Shown here in pieces: positions 18,783-27,085 of a stretch of DNA of 64,000 nucleotides (position 1 is its first letter; every line of letters begins with the position of its first letter). A model generated the notes under the pieces. The model made no database searches and was not told the origin of the DNA. It saw only the letters and a list, made by a program, of their open reading frames with translations. The stretch is from Aurantimonas sp. Leaf443 (GTDB lineage Bacteria; Pseudomonadota; Alphaproteobacteria; Rhizobiales; Rhizobiaceae). Made by a program: the position numbers and the translations under genes. Where the stretch lies: positions 711,630-775,629 of the forward strand of contig NZ_LMRD01000006.1 in the NCBI RefSeq assembly GCF_001425575.1, read 5' to 3'.

Positions 18783-18827
18783 GGCGGCGGGCGCCGACCC
18801 GGCGCCCGATCCAGGCCGGAGAATGCG

Positions 18828-18859
18828 AAAAGCCGGCGATCTCGCGATCGCCGGCTTTT
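18828..18859 (+). terminator. bidirectional intrinsic terminator, aap operon / OmpA-family gene
   Basis: AAAAGCCGGCGAT pairs perfectly with ATCGCCGGCTTTT, loop CTCGCG. The flanking A and T runs make it work for aapP on + and for the convergent gene ending at 18898 on minus. Confidence 0.9.
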
Positions 18860-18897
18860 CCATGCGGGGTTCGGCTTGCGGCCGGACCCTCAGGCGG

Positions 18898-21372
18898 TCA
18901 GTTCGCCTGCGAGGTCTCCACCGGCTTCACCAGCGGCGTGATGCGCCGCACGGTGACGCGGCGGTTGTCGCGGTTCTCGCCGCCCGTATCGACCTTGAGA
19001 TATTGCTCGCCGTAGCCCTGGGTGACGAGATTCTCCGGCGGCACGTCGAAATACTCGCTGAGCGCGGAGGCGACCGACGCGGCGCGACGGTCCGACAAGG
19101 CGAGATTGGCCAGATCGCTGCCGACGGCGTCCGTATGGCCCTCGATCAGGAAGGTCTCGTCCGGATTCTGCTCGATCACCCGCGCGATCGCCTGGGCGAG
19201 CGCCTCGAGATTGCCGACCTGATCCTGCGGGATCTGGTCCGAGCCGAAGTCGAAGTTGATCGTGGCCAGGTCGATGCGGCGCACCTTGTCGCGGATGCGC
19301 TTGGAGCGCCGCACCTCGTCCACCGAATAGATCCGCTCGACGGTCTCGACGGGCGGCGCGACGATGGTGCGGTAGTAGAGCTCCTCGTCGGGCCGGTCGA
19401 TGTCGACGACATATTCGTCCTCGGGGATGGCGAGCTGCAGCGGGGGCAGGTCGGCGCCCGCGTCGTAGTAGTAGTTGGCCTCCTCGGCGTCCCGCTCGTA
19501 GGGGTCGTAGAAGAGCACCGATTCCGGGCGGCCCGGCACGATGCGCGAGCGCTGGATCACGTCGCCGTAGCGGTTGGTGATCGTCACGATCTGCACCCCG
19601 TCGGGGCGCACGATCGTCTCGCGGATGCGCCCGCCCGAAAGCCGTTCGGCATAGCGCTCGCGCGCGTCGACGGCGATGCGCGCCTCGTCGTTCGGCCGGA
19701 TGAAGTAGGCCGCCGCGCCGCCGACCACTGCCCCGGCGACACCGGCGCCGACGATCGACAGGATGTCGCGATTGCCGACGCGCTCGACGACTTCCACCCC
19801 GCGCGGCAGTTCCGGCTGCACGAACTGCTGCACGGTCGTGTTGTTGACCGTCGTGTTGTTCACGGTGGTGTTGTTGATCACCGTGTCGCCGCGCGCTGGC
19901 AGTTCGATGCGTTCGCCCTGTTCGGCCGTGACGGAGCGGATCTGCACCGGCTCCTGCAGGCGCTGCACGCGGGCGTCGCTGGCGTCGAGCCCGCCTTCGG
20001 GCACGGCCTGCGTCTGGATGTCGACCGGCACGGGCTGCGGGGCCTCGACCGGACGCCGACGCTCCCGGCGGGCATTGGCATCGCCCCCGCCACGATTGGC
20101 GCCGACCGAATTGGCGTCCGGCTCCGGAGCCGCACGGGCCGCGTCGGCCGGCGCGGCCGGCTGGGGCGCCGCACCCGGTGCAGGTGCCGCCGGGGGCTCG
20201 GATGCAGCGCCGCCCACGGCCGGAGCGGGATCGCCGGGCGTGCCGGCACGGGCCGGAGCGTCCGCGCCCGGCGCGCGCTCGCGGCCCGGCTGGTCTGCGT
20301 CACGCCGCTCGCCGCGCGGGCGCTCGCCGGCCGGGGGCGTTCCGCCCTCGAGAACCGTATCGTCGGCCGGCGCTTCGGGTGCTGCGGCCGGGGCCGCACG
20401 GTCGCGTCGCGGCGCATCGGCCGGCCGTTCCGCTGCGGGCTCGCTCGGCTGCTCGCGATTCTCCTCGCGCTGGCGACGCTGCGGGCGTTCCGCCGGCGCC
20501 TCGGCGCCGGGGGCTGCCCGTTCGGGCGCCGCGTCTGGCGCTGCGGGCGCGTCCGGCGCGGCAGGCGCAGGCGCCGCACGCTCCGCGGCCGGCTCACGGC
20601 GCTCCTCGGTCTCGCGGCGCTGCGGACGCTCCGCCGGTGCCTCCGGGGCAGGCCTTTCGGCGGCCGGCTGTTCGGCCGCGGGCTCCTCGCGCTGGCGACG
20701 CTGCGGGCGCTCGGCGGGCTGCTCTGCCGCAGGCCTCTCGGCAGCCGGCTCCTCGCGCTGTCGACGCTGGGGCCGCTCGGCGGGCGCCTCGGGGGCAGGG
20801 CGTTCGGCGGCCGGCCGCTCGGCGGCGGGTTCTTCGCGCTGACGGCGCTGCGGACGCTCGGCAGGGGCCTCGGCCTCGGGCGCGCGCTGCTCCTCGCGCT
20901 GTCGGCGCTGAGGCCGTTCGGCCGGCGCCTCCGGGGCGGGGCGTTCGGCGGCCGGCCGCTCGGCGGCGGGCTCCTCTCGCTGGCGGCGCTGCGGGCGCTC
21001 GGCGGGGGCCTCGCGGGCCGGCTGCGCATCGGGCGCGGGACGCTCCTCGCGCTGGCGCTTCGGCCGCTCCTCTTCCGGACCGCCCTTGCCCTGCGCCAGG
21101 ACCGTCTCCGGTGCGGCGGGCGCTTCGCTGCGCTGGGGCTCGGGCGGCGTCTCCACGGGCTGCGGCGTCTCGACCGGCGGGGCCTCGACGGGCTGGGGCT
21201 CGGCCGGTGCGTCCGAGGCAGCGGGCGCCATCAGTTCGGCCGCGCCGTCGCCCGCCTGCGCGAGGCGCTGCGGAATGGGCTGCGCGTAGCTCGGCAATGT
21301 GCCGGTGAGCGCCGTCGAGGTGGCGAGCATTGCGACGCCGATGGCTCGGCCGGTCTTCCTGAAGTTCGGCAT
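18898..21372 (-). CDS. OmpA-family protein with long Pro/Glu/Arg repeat region
   Basis: An 824-residue cell-envelope protein. It has a signal peptide (about 1-31, SYAQ), then about 400 residues of disordered Pro/Ala/Glu/Arg-rich sequence. This region holds seven copies of PAERPQRR (starting at residues 123, 150, 170, 197, 219, 246 and 293). Next comes an NNTTV-type triple repeat and a possible short hydrophobic hinge (ILSIVGAGVAGAVVGGAAAY). The C-terminal OmpA domain has INFDFGSDQI, IEGHTDAVGSDLANLALSDR and NRRVTVRRI, which binds peptidoglycan. The architecture is like the large OmpA-domain proteins of other Hyphomicrobiales. Start ATG 21372 gives a normal signal peptide. It probably anchors the outer membrane or links envelope layers. 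Confidence 0.9.
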   Translation of the reverse strand: MPNFRKTGRAIGVAMLATSTALTGTLPSYAQPIPQRLAQAGDGAAELMAPAASDAPAEPQPVEAPPVETPQPVETPPEPQRSEAPAAPETVLAQGKGGPEEERPKRQREERPAPDAQPAREAPAERPQRRQREEPAAERPAAERPAPEAPAERPQRRQREEQRAPEAEAPAERPQRRQREEPAAERPAAERPAPEAPAERPQRRQREEPAAERPAAEQPAERPQRRQREEPAAEQPAAERPAPEAPAERPQRRETEERREPAAERAAPAPAAPDAPAAPDAAPERAAPGAEAPAERPQRRQREENREQPSEPAAERPADAPRRDRAAPAAAPEAPADDTVLEGGTPPAGERPRGERRDADQPGRERAPGADAPARAGTPGDPAPAVGGAASEPPAAPAPGAAPQPAAPADAARAAPEPDANSVGANRGGGDANARRERRRPVEAPQPVPVDIQTQAVPEGGLDASDARVQRLQEPVQIRSVTAEQGERIELPARGDTVINNTTVNNTTVNNTTVQQFVQPELPRGVEVVERVGNRDILSIVGAGVAGAVVGGAAAYFIRPNDEARIAVDARERYAERLSGGRIRETIVRPDGVQIVTITNRYGDVIQRSRIVPGRPESVLFYDPYERDAEEANYYYDAGADLPPLQLAIPEDEYVVDIDRPDEELYYRTIVAPPVETVERIYSVDEVRRSKRIRDKVRRIDLATINFDFGSDQIPQDQVGNLEALAQAIARVIEQNPDETFLIEGHTDAVGSDLANLALSDRRAASVASALSEYFDVPPENLVTQGYGEQYLKVDTGGENRDNRRVTVRRITPLVKPVETSQAN
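19832..19878 (-). repeat. triple 15-bp coding repeat (NNTTV)
   Basis: Three consecutive copies of a 15-bp unit coding for Asn-Asn-Thr-Thr-Val occur in the OmpA-family gene, differing mostly at third positions. Such a pattern would form a short beta ladder between the disordered region and the glycine-rich segment. Confidence 0.7.
20455..21066 (-). repeat. Pro/Glu/Arg-rich coding repeats in the OmpA-family gene
   Basis: Seven copies of an 8-residue core (PAERPQRR) with variable EPAAERPAAERPAPEA spacers; distances between cores are 27, 20, 27, 22, 27 and 47 residues. A degenerate copy (RPKRQREE) lies just before. Units are similar at DNA level, so copy number may vary by slippage or recombination. 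Confidence 0.85.
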
Positions 21373-21543
21373 GAAAGTCCTTGGGTTCGACCTGTCCCTT
21401 ACAGATCTGCTCTTTCGTCCCGCCTGCCTCGTGTCGCAGCACGGCAGAACAAAAGTCGGGCAGGACTTAGCGCCACAATGGAGGCGGCCCGGAGACGGTT
21501 CCCTGGCAGGATCGCGACAGGGCGAATCCAGTCTGGCACCCCA

Positions 21544-22704
21544 TCAGCGGAGCGGCGGCGCCCAGTCGTAGAGCCAGGCGAGATCGGCCGCGAGAGAGGC
21601 CGGCGCACGCAGCGCGAGCGCGGCGTCGCGGGCGAGCGAAAGCGGCGCCGGCAGGTGATAGACCCGGCGGTGGAAGGCGACGCGCCGGCGAACGGCGTCG
21701 ATGCGCGGGCGGCGGGCCGCCTCGTAGCGCGCGAGCGCTTCGGCCGGCGAAGCTTCGGAAACGAGGCAGTCCGCCAGCACCGCGGCATCCTCCAGCGCGA
21801 GCGCCGCGCCCTGCGCGGCGAAGGGCGCCATGGCATGGCCAGCGTCGCCGATCAGCACGGCACGGTCCTCGCACAGGCGATAGGGTCGCTGCGCGGGCGT
21901 TTGCAGGATGGGCCAGGGCGTCCAGCCATCCGCACGCGCGAGGAGGTCGGCCAGCCGCGGCGCCGTCTTCGACTTCGGAAATGCCGGGCCGCCGGATCGG
22001 TCCTCCCGCGCCGCCGAGGGCAGGATCGCCACGACATTCGTGCGCATCCCGCCCGAGACGGGATAGGCGACGACATGCCGATTGGCCGCGAGCCAGGCCG
22101 TGATGCCCGGCGCGCCGTCGCCCTGCGAGCGCGCCTCGACCATCGCGCGCCAGGCGGTGCGGCCCGTCGGTGCCGCATCTTGGAGGCCGGCGGCCGAGGC
22201 GAGGGCGGAATGGACGCCGTCCGCGCCCACCGCGAGGCCCGCCTCGACCGTCACGCGCGCATCGGTGCCGCAGGAAAAGGTGAGGGCGATGCCGTCCGGT
22301 CGCGGCCGCACGGCCTCCAGGCGATGGCCGAGATGAAGGTCGATCCGCGGCCGCCGTTCCACGGCGCGAAGGAGGACTCGCTGGAGATCGGCCCGGTGCA
22401 GCGAGAGATAGGGCGTGCCGTCGGTCGAGATCACGGGCACGCGCGCAATGGCGCGGTCGTCCGAGGCGCGGCGCAGCGTGACGGCGTGCGCCCGGCTCGC
22501 GAGCGCCTCGAGTTCGGGAAGGAGGCCGAGCGCGTCGACGACGCGCAGGGCGTTGGGCGAGAGCTGGAGCCCGGCGCCGAGGGCGGAGAGGGCGGGCGCT
22601 GCCTCGAACAGGCGCACCGCCCGGCCGCGCTTCTCGAGCGCGAGGGCGAGCGCGAGGCCCGCGATTCCCGCGCCGACGACGGCGATCGGCGTCTCGGGCG
22701 TCAC
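21544..22704 (-). CDS. FAD-dependent monooxygenase
   Basis: A 386-residue aromatic-hydroxylase-type flavoprotein (UbiH/salicylate-hydroxylase family). Motifs: N-terminal VVGAGIAGLALALALEKRG (FAD ADP), GADGVHSALA (DG motif) and LIGDAGHAMAPFAAQGAALA (GD motif, FAD ribityl). The start is a GTG at 22704, 16 bp after the NDUFS6-like gene, so the two form a unit. The substrate cannot be told from the sequence: salicylate- or 3-hydroxybenzoate-type hydroxylation are family possibilities. The same two-gene order with a divergent alpha/beta hydrolase is common in this order. Confidence 0.88.
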   Translation of the reverse strand: MTPETPIAVVGAGIAGLALALALEKRGRAVRLFEAAPALSALGAGLQLSPNALRVVDALGLLPELEALASRAHAVTLRRASDDRAIARVPVISTDGTPYLSLHRADLQRVLLRAVERRPRIDLHLGHRLEAVRPRPDGIALTFSCGTDARVTVEAGLAVGADGVHSALASAAGLQDAAPTGRTAWRAMVEARSQGDGAPGITAWLAANRHVVAYPVSGGMRTNVVAILPSAAREDRSGGPAFPKSKTAPRLADLLARADGWTPWPILQTPAQRPYRLCEDRAVLIGDAGHAMAPFAAQGAALALEDAAVLADCLVSEASPAEALARYEAARRPRIDAVRRRVAFHRRVYHLPAPLSLARDAALALRAPASLAADLAWLYDWAPPLR

Positions 22705-22720
22705 CGCCCGGCGCGCCGCG

Positions 22721-22960
22721 TCAGGCCGCTTCGTAGAGGCAGCCGGCCGGGCGCGTCTCGTTGCTCTTCAGCGCGCCGTTGTAGCGGTAGAGCGTCGAAC
22801 AGTAGCTGCAGACCTTCTCGTTCTCGTCGCCGAGATCGATGTAGATATGCGGGTGATCGTGCGGCGGGTTCGCCCCGACGCACATGAACTCGCGCGCCCC
22901 GATCTCGATCTGCTCGTGGCCCTCGTCGTTCTGGAAATGCGGAATCGTATGGCCGGCCAT
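22721..22960 (-). CDS. NDUFS6-like zinc-finger protein
   Basis: A 79-residue zinc-binding protein of the CHCC / NDUFS6 type. The metal site is the FMCVGANPP Cys, a following His cluster (PHDHPHIYI) and VCSYCSTLYRY with the CxxC pair. In mitochondria NDUFS6 is a complex I subunit, and the alphaproteobacterial homologues co-occur with complex I. It is first in a two-gene unit with the FAD monooxygenase. Start ATG 22960. Confidence 0.92.
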   Translation of the reverse strand: MAGHTIPHFQNDEGHEQIEIGAREFMCVGANPPHDHPHIYIDLGDENEKVCSYCSTLYRYNGALKSNETRPAGCLYEAA

Positions 22961-23132
22961 GTCGAGCGCCTCGTCTTTTCCTGTCGTGTGAAGCCGCGCG
23001 GACCATAGTCGCGCCGTTCGGGAAAGAACAGGGCTGGTCTGCGGCCGCCGGTCGTCCTACTGCGAGGCGAGACCGCACCCCTTTTCGCGGCCCGCGCGAG
23101 CGCGGCCGCCTTCGACAGCCACGAGGATCGCG

Positions 23133-23885
23133 ATGCCGCGCTTCGCCAACGACGGATACGAGCTTGCCTATCTCGACGAGGGCGACCGGCAGGGCGCGCC
23201 GGTCCTTCTCGTCCACGGCTTCGCCTCCTCGATGCGGGTGAACTGGATCGATCCGGGCTGGGTGGAGACGCTGACGAAGGCCGGCTATCGCGTCATCGCC
23301 TACGATCACCGGGGCCATGGCGAGAGCGACAAGCCGCGCGAGGGTGCCGCCTACACGCCGCAGGCGATGGGCGGCGACGGGTTCGCGCTGCTCGATTCGC
23401 TGGGGCTTACGAGCGCGGTCTGGTTCGGCTACTCGATGGGCGCGCGCGTCAGCGCCTTCGCCGCGCTCGCCCGGCCGGACCGTGTGACGAGACTCGTCCT
23501 CGGCGGCCTCGGCCTCGGTCTCGTCGAAGGCGTCGGCGACTGGGACCCCATCGCCGCGGCGCTGCGCGCGCCTTCTCTCGACGACGTGATCCACGCGCGC
23601 GGGCGGATGTTCCGCGCCTTCGCCGACCGCACCCGCAGCGACCGCGCGGCGCTGGCCGCCTGCATCGAGACGTCGCGGGCGGAACTGGCGATGGACGAGG
23701 TGCGGCGCATCGCGCAGCCGACGCTCGTCGGCGTGGGCACCGAAGACGACATCGCCGGTTCGGCACAGGCGCTCGCCGATCTCCTGCCGAACGGGCGCGC
23801 CTTCGCCATCGAGCGGCGCGACCACATGCTGGCGGTGGGCGACCGCACCTTCAAGGCGGCGGTGCTGGATTTCCTGAAGGCCTGA
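23133..23885 (+). CDS. alpha/beta-fold hydrolase
   Basis: A 250-residue alpha/beta hydrolase. The oxyanion region is VLLVHGFASSMRVNW, the nucleophile elbow is GYSMGARVSA with the catalytic Ser, the acid is probably Asp in GVGTEDDIAG, and the His is in ERRDHMLAVGDR. The substrate is unknown (ester, lactone or haloalkane families look alike). It is divergent from the NDUFS6-like gene, with about 170 bp of shared upstream sequence, and is followed by cysE on the same strand after 93 bp. Confidence 0.9.
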   Translation: MPRFANDGYELAYLDEGDRQGAPVLLVHGFASSMRVNWIDPGWVETLTKAGYRVIAYDHRGHGESDKPREGAAYTPQAMGGDGFALLDSLGLTSAVWFGYSMGARVSAFAALARPDRVTRLVLGGLGLGLVEGVGDWDPIAAALRAPSLDDVIHARGRMFRAFADRTRSDRAALAACIETSRAELAMDEVRRIAQPTLVGVGTEDDIAGSAQALADLLPNGRAFAIERRDHMLAVGDRTFKAAVLDFLKA

Positions 23886-23978
23886 GGCCGCAAGGCATCG
23901 TCTTCTTTCCTTCTTGTCATCGGCGCATTATCTCACTCTTCCGACGCCAGCGATGGACGTCCCGCCGAGGAGAAGGCC

Positions 23979-24803
23979 ATGAGCGCCAGCAGTCGTCTGC
24001 CGCAGGAGCGGCTGTCCGCCGTGGATCCCATCTGGGCCCGGGTGCGCGACGAGGCCCAGGAGGCGGCGACGCGCGAGCCGGTCCTGTCCGGCTTCATCTT
24101 CTCCACCGTCCTCAACCATTCGACGCTGGAATCGGCGCTGATCCAGCGCGTCTCGCAGCGGCTCGACCATGCGGACGTGCCGGCCATCGTCATCGCGCAG
24201 ACCTTCCACGAGATGGTGGCCGCGCAGGAAGGGTTCTGCGAGAGCCTGCGCAGCGACCTGCAGGCGGTGTTCGACCGCGATCCGGCCTGCGAGCGCTACC
24301 TGGAGCCGCTGCTCTACTTCAAGGGGTTCCACGCCATCCAGACCCATCGCCTGGCGCACTGGCTCCTCAACCGGGGCCGGCGCGACTTCGCCTTGTATCT
24401 GCAGTCGCGCTCCTCCGCCGTCTTCCAGACCGACATCAACCCCGCCGCCCGCATCGGGCGCGGCATCTTCTTCGACCACGCGACGGGCATCGTGATCGGC
24501 GAGACGGCGGAACTCGCCGACAATGTGTCGATCCTCCAGAACGTGACGCTCGGCGGCACGGGCAAGGAGCATGGCGACCGCCATCCCAAGATCGGGCGCG
24601 GCGTCCTCATCGGGGCCGGCGCCAAGGTGCTCGGCAATATCCGTGTGGGCGACTGCTCGAAGGTCGCCTCGGGATCGGTCGTCCTGAAGGAAGTGCCGCC
24701 GATGACGACGGTCGCCGGCGTGCCCGCCCGCGTGATCGGCTCGACGGGTGGATGCGACGAACCGGCCCGCGCGATGGACCAGTGTTTCGAGCGGGACGAC
24801 TGA
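23979..24803 (+). CDS. cysE: serine O-acetyltransferase
   Basis: First committed step of cysteine synthesis: acetyl-CoA plus serine gives O-acetylserine. The 274-residue protein has the N-terminal helical domain (DPIWARVRDEAQEAATREPV) and the left-handed hexapeptide beta-helix (INPAARIGRGIFFDHATGIV, IGETAELADNVSILQNVTLG) with catalytic Asp/His in the FDHATG region. The C-terminal tail is polar and does not end in Ile, the residue usual in cysteine-synthase-binding enzymes, so complex formation with CysK is uncertain. The start follows GAGGAGAAGG. Confidence 0.95.
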   Translation: MSASSRLPQERLSAVDPIWARVRDEAQEAATREPVLSGFIFSTVLNHSTLESALIQRVSQRLDHADVPAIVIAQTFHEMVAAQEGFCESLRSDLQAVFDRDPACERYLEPLLYFKGFHAIQTHRLAHWLLNRGRRDFALYLQSRSSAVFQTDINPAARIGRGIFFDHATGIVIGETAELADNVSILQNVTLGGTGKEHGDRHPKIGRGVLIGAGAKVLGNIRVGDCSKVASGSVVLKEVPPMTTVAGVPARVIGSTGGCDEPARAMDQCFERDD

Positions 24804-24867
24804 GCTTCGAGGATTGAATTCGTCGGCCCGATGCTAGCTATGGGCCGGAACAGTTCAGGAGACGAGC

Positions 24868-25077
24868 GTGAAACCCGACGAGATTCGCAAGCTGCAGGCC
24901 TATCTGAAGAAGACGCTGAAAGGGGCCGACGTCGAAGTGCGCGCCATGCCGCGCAAGAAGGATTCGGCCGAAGTCTACCTGAACGACGAATTCGTCGGCC
25001 TCATCGCCAAGGACGAGGACGAGGGCGAACTCTCCTACCACCTGACCATGACGATCCTGGAGATGGATCTCGACTAG
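24868..25077 (+). CDS. DUF3126 family protein
   Basis: A 69-residue protein of the alphaproteobacterial DUF3126 family: MKPDEIRKLQAYLKKTLKGA at the N-terminus, then VRAMPRKKDSAEVYLNDEFV and an acidic end with an extended strand. No signal or membrane segment; function not established. GGAGACGAGC sits upstream of the ATG. It follows cysE by 64 bp and is commonly placed next to cysE in this order, so a joint transcript is likely. Confidence 0.9.
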   Translation: MKPDEIRKLQAYLKKTLKGADVEVRAMPRKKDSAEVYLNDEFVGLIAKDEDEGELSYHLTMTILEMDLD

Positions 25078-25106
25078 GATCGCCTGTCGCGCCGAGACGG
25101 TGAACC

Positions 25107-25145
25107 ATGCGAAAGGCCGGCCCCTGGGGAGCCGGCCTTTCGCAT
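25107..25145 (+). terminator. bidirectional intrinsic terminator
   Basis: ATGCGAAAGGCCGGC pairs with GCCGGCCTTTCGCAT around a CCCTGGGGA loop. It serves the cysE/DUF3126 unit on + and the transglutaminase-like gene ending at 25184 on minus. Confidence 0.85.
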
Positions 25146-25183
25146 GTGTGGAATCGGGGCGCCGTCGAGAGGGGTTCGCGCCC

Positions 25184-25780
25184 TCAGCGCACCGAGCCGA
25201 CCAGCAGGTCGCGATCGTCCGCGATCGCCACCCATTTGCCGGCATTGCCGACCGACTGGCGCTTGAGAAACTGGTAGGGCGTGTCCGTCCACAGGCGGAC
25301 GGCGTCGTCCAGATTGTCGAGAACGAACTCGCCCCGGTCCGTCCGCACGGTGAGGACGGCGTGGCCGTCGCCGTTCGGCTGGCGCACGACGGTGATGAGA
25401 AGCGCCGAGGCCGGCACGCCGCCGCGCTCCAGCATATACTGCTTGAGGAGCACGAAGTCCTCGCAGTCGCCCTGGGTGGTCGGGTAGGACCAGACTTCCG
25501 GGACGCCGTACATCTCCTCGTCGGTGCGCGGGAAGATGCTCGCGTTGACGGCGTTGTTCACCTCGACCAGGCGATCCCAGAGCGTGACGTCGAGCTTCAC
25601 GCCGGCGCCCGATGCATTGGCGCCGCACATGGCGGCATAGCGCTTGCAGAACTCGTAATGGCCGACCGGCTGCGACGTCGCGCCGGAGACCGGCATGTCG
25701 AATCCGCGCGGCGCGGCCTCGCCGGCATCCGCAAGGCAAAGGCCGGCAAGGGCGATGGCCGCGATCAGGAAGGATTTCAT
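25184..25780 (-). CDS. transglutaminase-like cysteine protease (BTLCP/DUF920)
   Basis: A 198-residue secreted protein: signal peptide 1-22 (GEAA-PRGF), then the bacterial transglutaminase-like cysteine proteinase fold. The catalytic triad is readable as Cys in TQGDCEDFVLLK, His in GDGHAVLTV and Asp in FVLDNLDD. In gammaproteobacteria relatives such as LapG act in the periplasm on adhesins under c-di-GMP control, but no LapD-like gene is seen nearby, so its role here is open. GGAGAGG lies just before ATG 25780. Confidence 0.9.
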   Translation of the reverse strand: MKSFLIAAIALAGLCLADAGEAAPRGFDMPVSGATSQPVGHYEFCKRYAAMCGANASGAGVKLDVTLWDRLVEVNNAVNASIFPRTDEEMYGVPEVWSYPTTQGDCEDFVLLKQYMLERGGVPASALLITVVRQPNGDGHAVLTVRTDRGEFVLDNLDDAVRLWTDTPYQFLKRQSVGNAGKWVAIADDRDLLVGSVR

Positions 25781-26284
25781 GGGGACTGCCTCTCCGTCTG
25801 TGGCGGGAGAGTGGCAGCGGCGCTTTACCTCGCGCCCAAACCGGAAGGCGCAAATTGCTTCAAATCGTCCGCGTTCCGTTGACGTGTCCGGCGCCGGATT
25901 CGCAAAGCGGAACGCGACGTTTCGAGCGGTCGCGGCAAGGTCGCGTCAAGCTTTGCCGGCCGCTCGGACGAAGCCGCGCGTTTGGGAGGGTCGAGTTGAA
26001 GTGGCGTCGTCGCAGAGTGCCGGGCCTGTCGGCCTCCGGGATGCACCGCGCTTCCATGTCGTCGGCCGGAGGGCCTGCGGTCTCGGATGCGACGGCGACA
26101 GGCAGGCGCGATGCGAAGCTTAACGGACGGACGGTCGAGGCAGTCCCGGCGTTAAGATTTGCGCCCGTCCCGACCCGGTTCCTCCTGAAATCTTGGGATC
26201 GGCGCGGGCACGGCTCGCCCGGGATGGTGAACGAAGCCTGTCCTGCCGTTCTCCGTCCGACAGCGGCGCGGCGTTCCGCCGGCG
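25781..26284. other. 504-bp non-coding gap
   Basis: Between the transglutaminase-like gene and the PilZ gene. Open frames here are arginine-rich antisense shadows without family similarity. A GATTC (GANTC, CcrM-type methylation) site is at 25897-25901. Short palindromes near 26210-26280 could end the PilZ transcript, but no U-run is present. I see no gene. Confidence 0.5.
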
Positions 26285-26938
26285 CTAGATGAACTCACGC
26301 TCGATCGTATCGAGGGACTGTACCTTCGAGAACTCGATGGCGAAGCCTTCCTCGAGATGGCGCACGATGCGGCCCTGCATCGTGCCGAGCGTGACGCGCT
26401 CGCCGATGGCGGGGCGGACGCCGGATTTCACGGCGGCGCCCGAAAGGGACAGGTCCATGATGCGCACCTGATAGCGGCGGCCGTCCTCGAGGACGATCTC
26501 GACGGCCTGCTTCTTCGGCTGGAGACGGGCGTGGCGCCGGTCCTCCGGCAGGTCGAGCTCGTGCCGGTTGGCGAGCCAGGTGAGCTGGGCGGCGAGCTTC
26601 TCGCGCTTGCGGTCCGTCGCCACGACGAGGGAGGCGAATCCGCCGTCGAACAGGCGCTGCACGGTGCCCTCGAGGCGCCCGACGTGATCGACATAGAGGA
26701 CGACGCGCTCGCCCTGGCGCGGGGTGACAGGGGTCAGCACGGCGACACCGCCGGGCGACATATCTTCCACCCGGCACGGATATTCCGACTGATCCTCGAG
26801 CATGAAGCGGCCGAGAAGGTCGACCTTGACGCGCGCGAACCGGCGACGCTCGGCGAAGCGAGCGTTGGCGGCGGGGTCCTCCTCGGTCATCGCATGGGCC
26901 GTCATGGAAATCGCCGCTCGCGTCTCGTGGTTTCCCAT
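26285..26938 (-). CDS. tandem PilZ-domain protein (c-di-GMP receptor)
   Basis: A 217-residue protein with two PilZ domains. The first has RRRFAR (RxxxR) and EDMSPGGVAV (DxSxxG); the second has RRHARL and MDLSLSGAAV. Both therefore keep the two c-di-GMP-binding motifs. No signal peptide or membrane segment is present, so it is a cytoplasmic receptor whose output is unknown. Start ATG 26938 is used, though later in-frame ATGs at 26905 and 26890 are possible. The diguanylate cyclase PleD is encoded 5 kb away. Confidence 0.9.
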   Translation of the reverse strand: MGNHETRAAISMTAHAMTEEDPAANARFAERRRFARVKVDLLGRFMLEDQSEYPCRVEDMSPGGVAVLTPVTPRQGERVVLYVDHVGRLEGTVQRLFDGGFASLVVATDRKREKLAAQLTWLANRHELDLPEDRRHARLQPKKQAVEIVLEDGRRYQVRIMDLSLSGAAVKSGVRPAIGERVTLGTMQGRIVRHLEEGFAIEFSKVQSLDTIEREFI

Positions 26939-27052
26939 TTCTTACCGCACGAAACTTAACGATCGATGGAAGCGGGCAAGCGACTGAAAGCAAGCGGGAA
27001 ACGTCGGAAACGCTATGTTTTGCTTAGTGTTAACTCTCCTCCGCGAGGGGGA

Positions 27053-27080
27053 TTGAAGCGCGGCCCGCCTCCGTTCTAGT
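27053..27080 (+). promoter_or_regulatory. candidate sigma-70 promoter of the sRNA
   Basis: TTGAAG (27053-27058) and TCTAGT (27075-27080) are spaced by 16 bases and would start transcription near 27086. Consensus match is moderate. Confidence 0.4.
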
Positions 27081-27085
27081 GTCGC

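Noticed and set aside
14285..18863. Two long minus-strand open frames opposite the aap operon
   Set aside because: Antisense to four clear transporter genes; composition (His/Arg/Glu/Asp) is that of a codon-bias shadow.
20455..21066. Regular repeats considered as a CRISPR array
   Set aside because: They are in-frame coding repeats with unequal spacing inside an OmpA-family protein, and no cas gene is nearby.
18685..22887. A 1400-residue + frame opposite the OmpA-family and monooxygenase genes
   Set aside because: The repeats and monooxygenase motifs are on the minus strand; the + product is a Gly/Arg/Leu shadow without domains.
25781..26284. A hidden gene in the 504-bp gap
   Set aside because: No frame on either strand had a plausible start, composition or motif.
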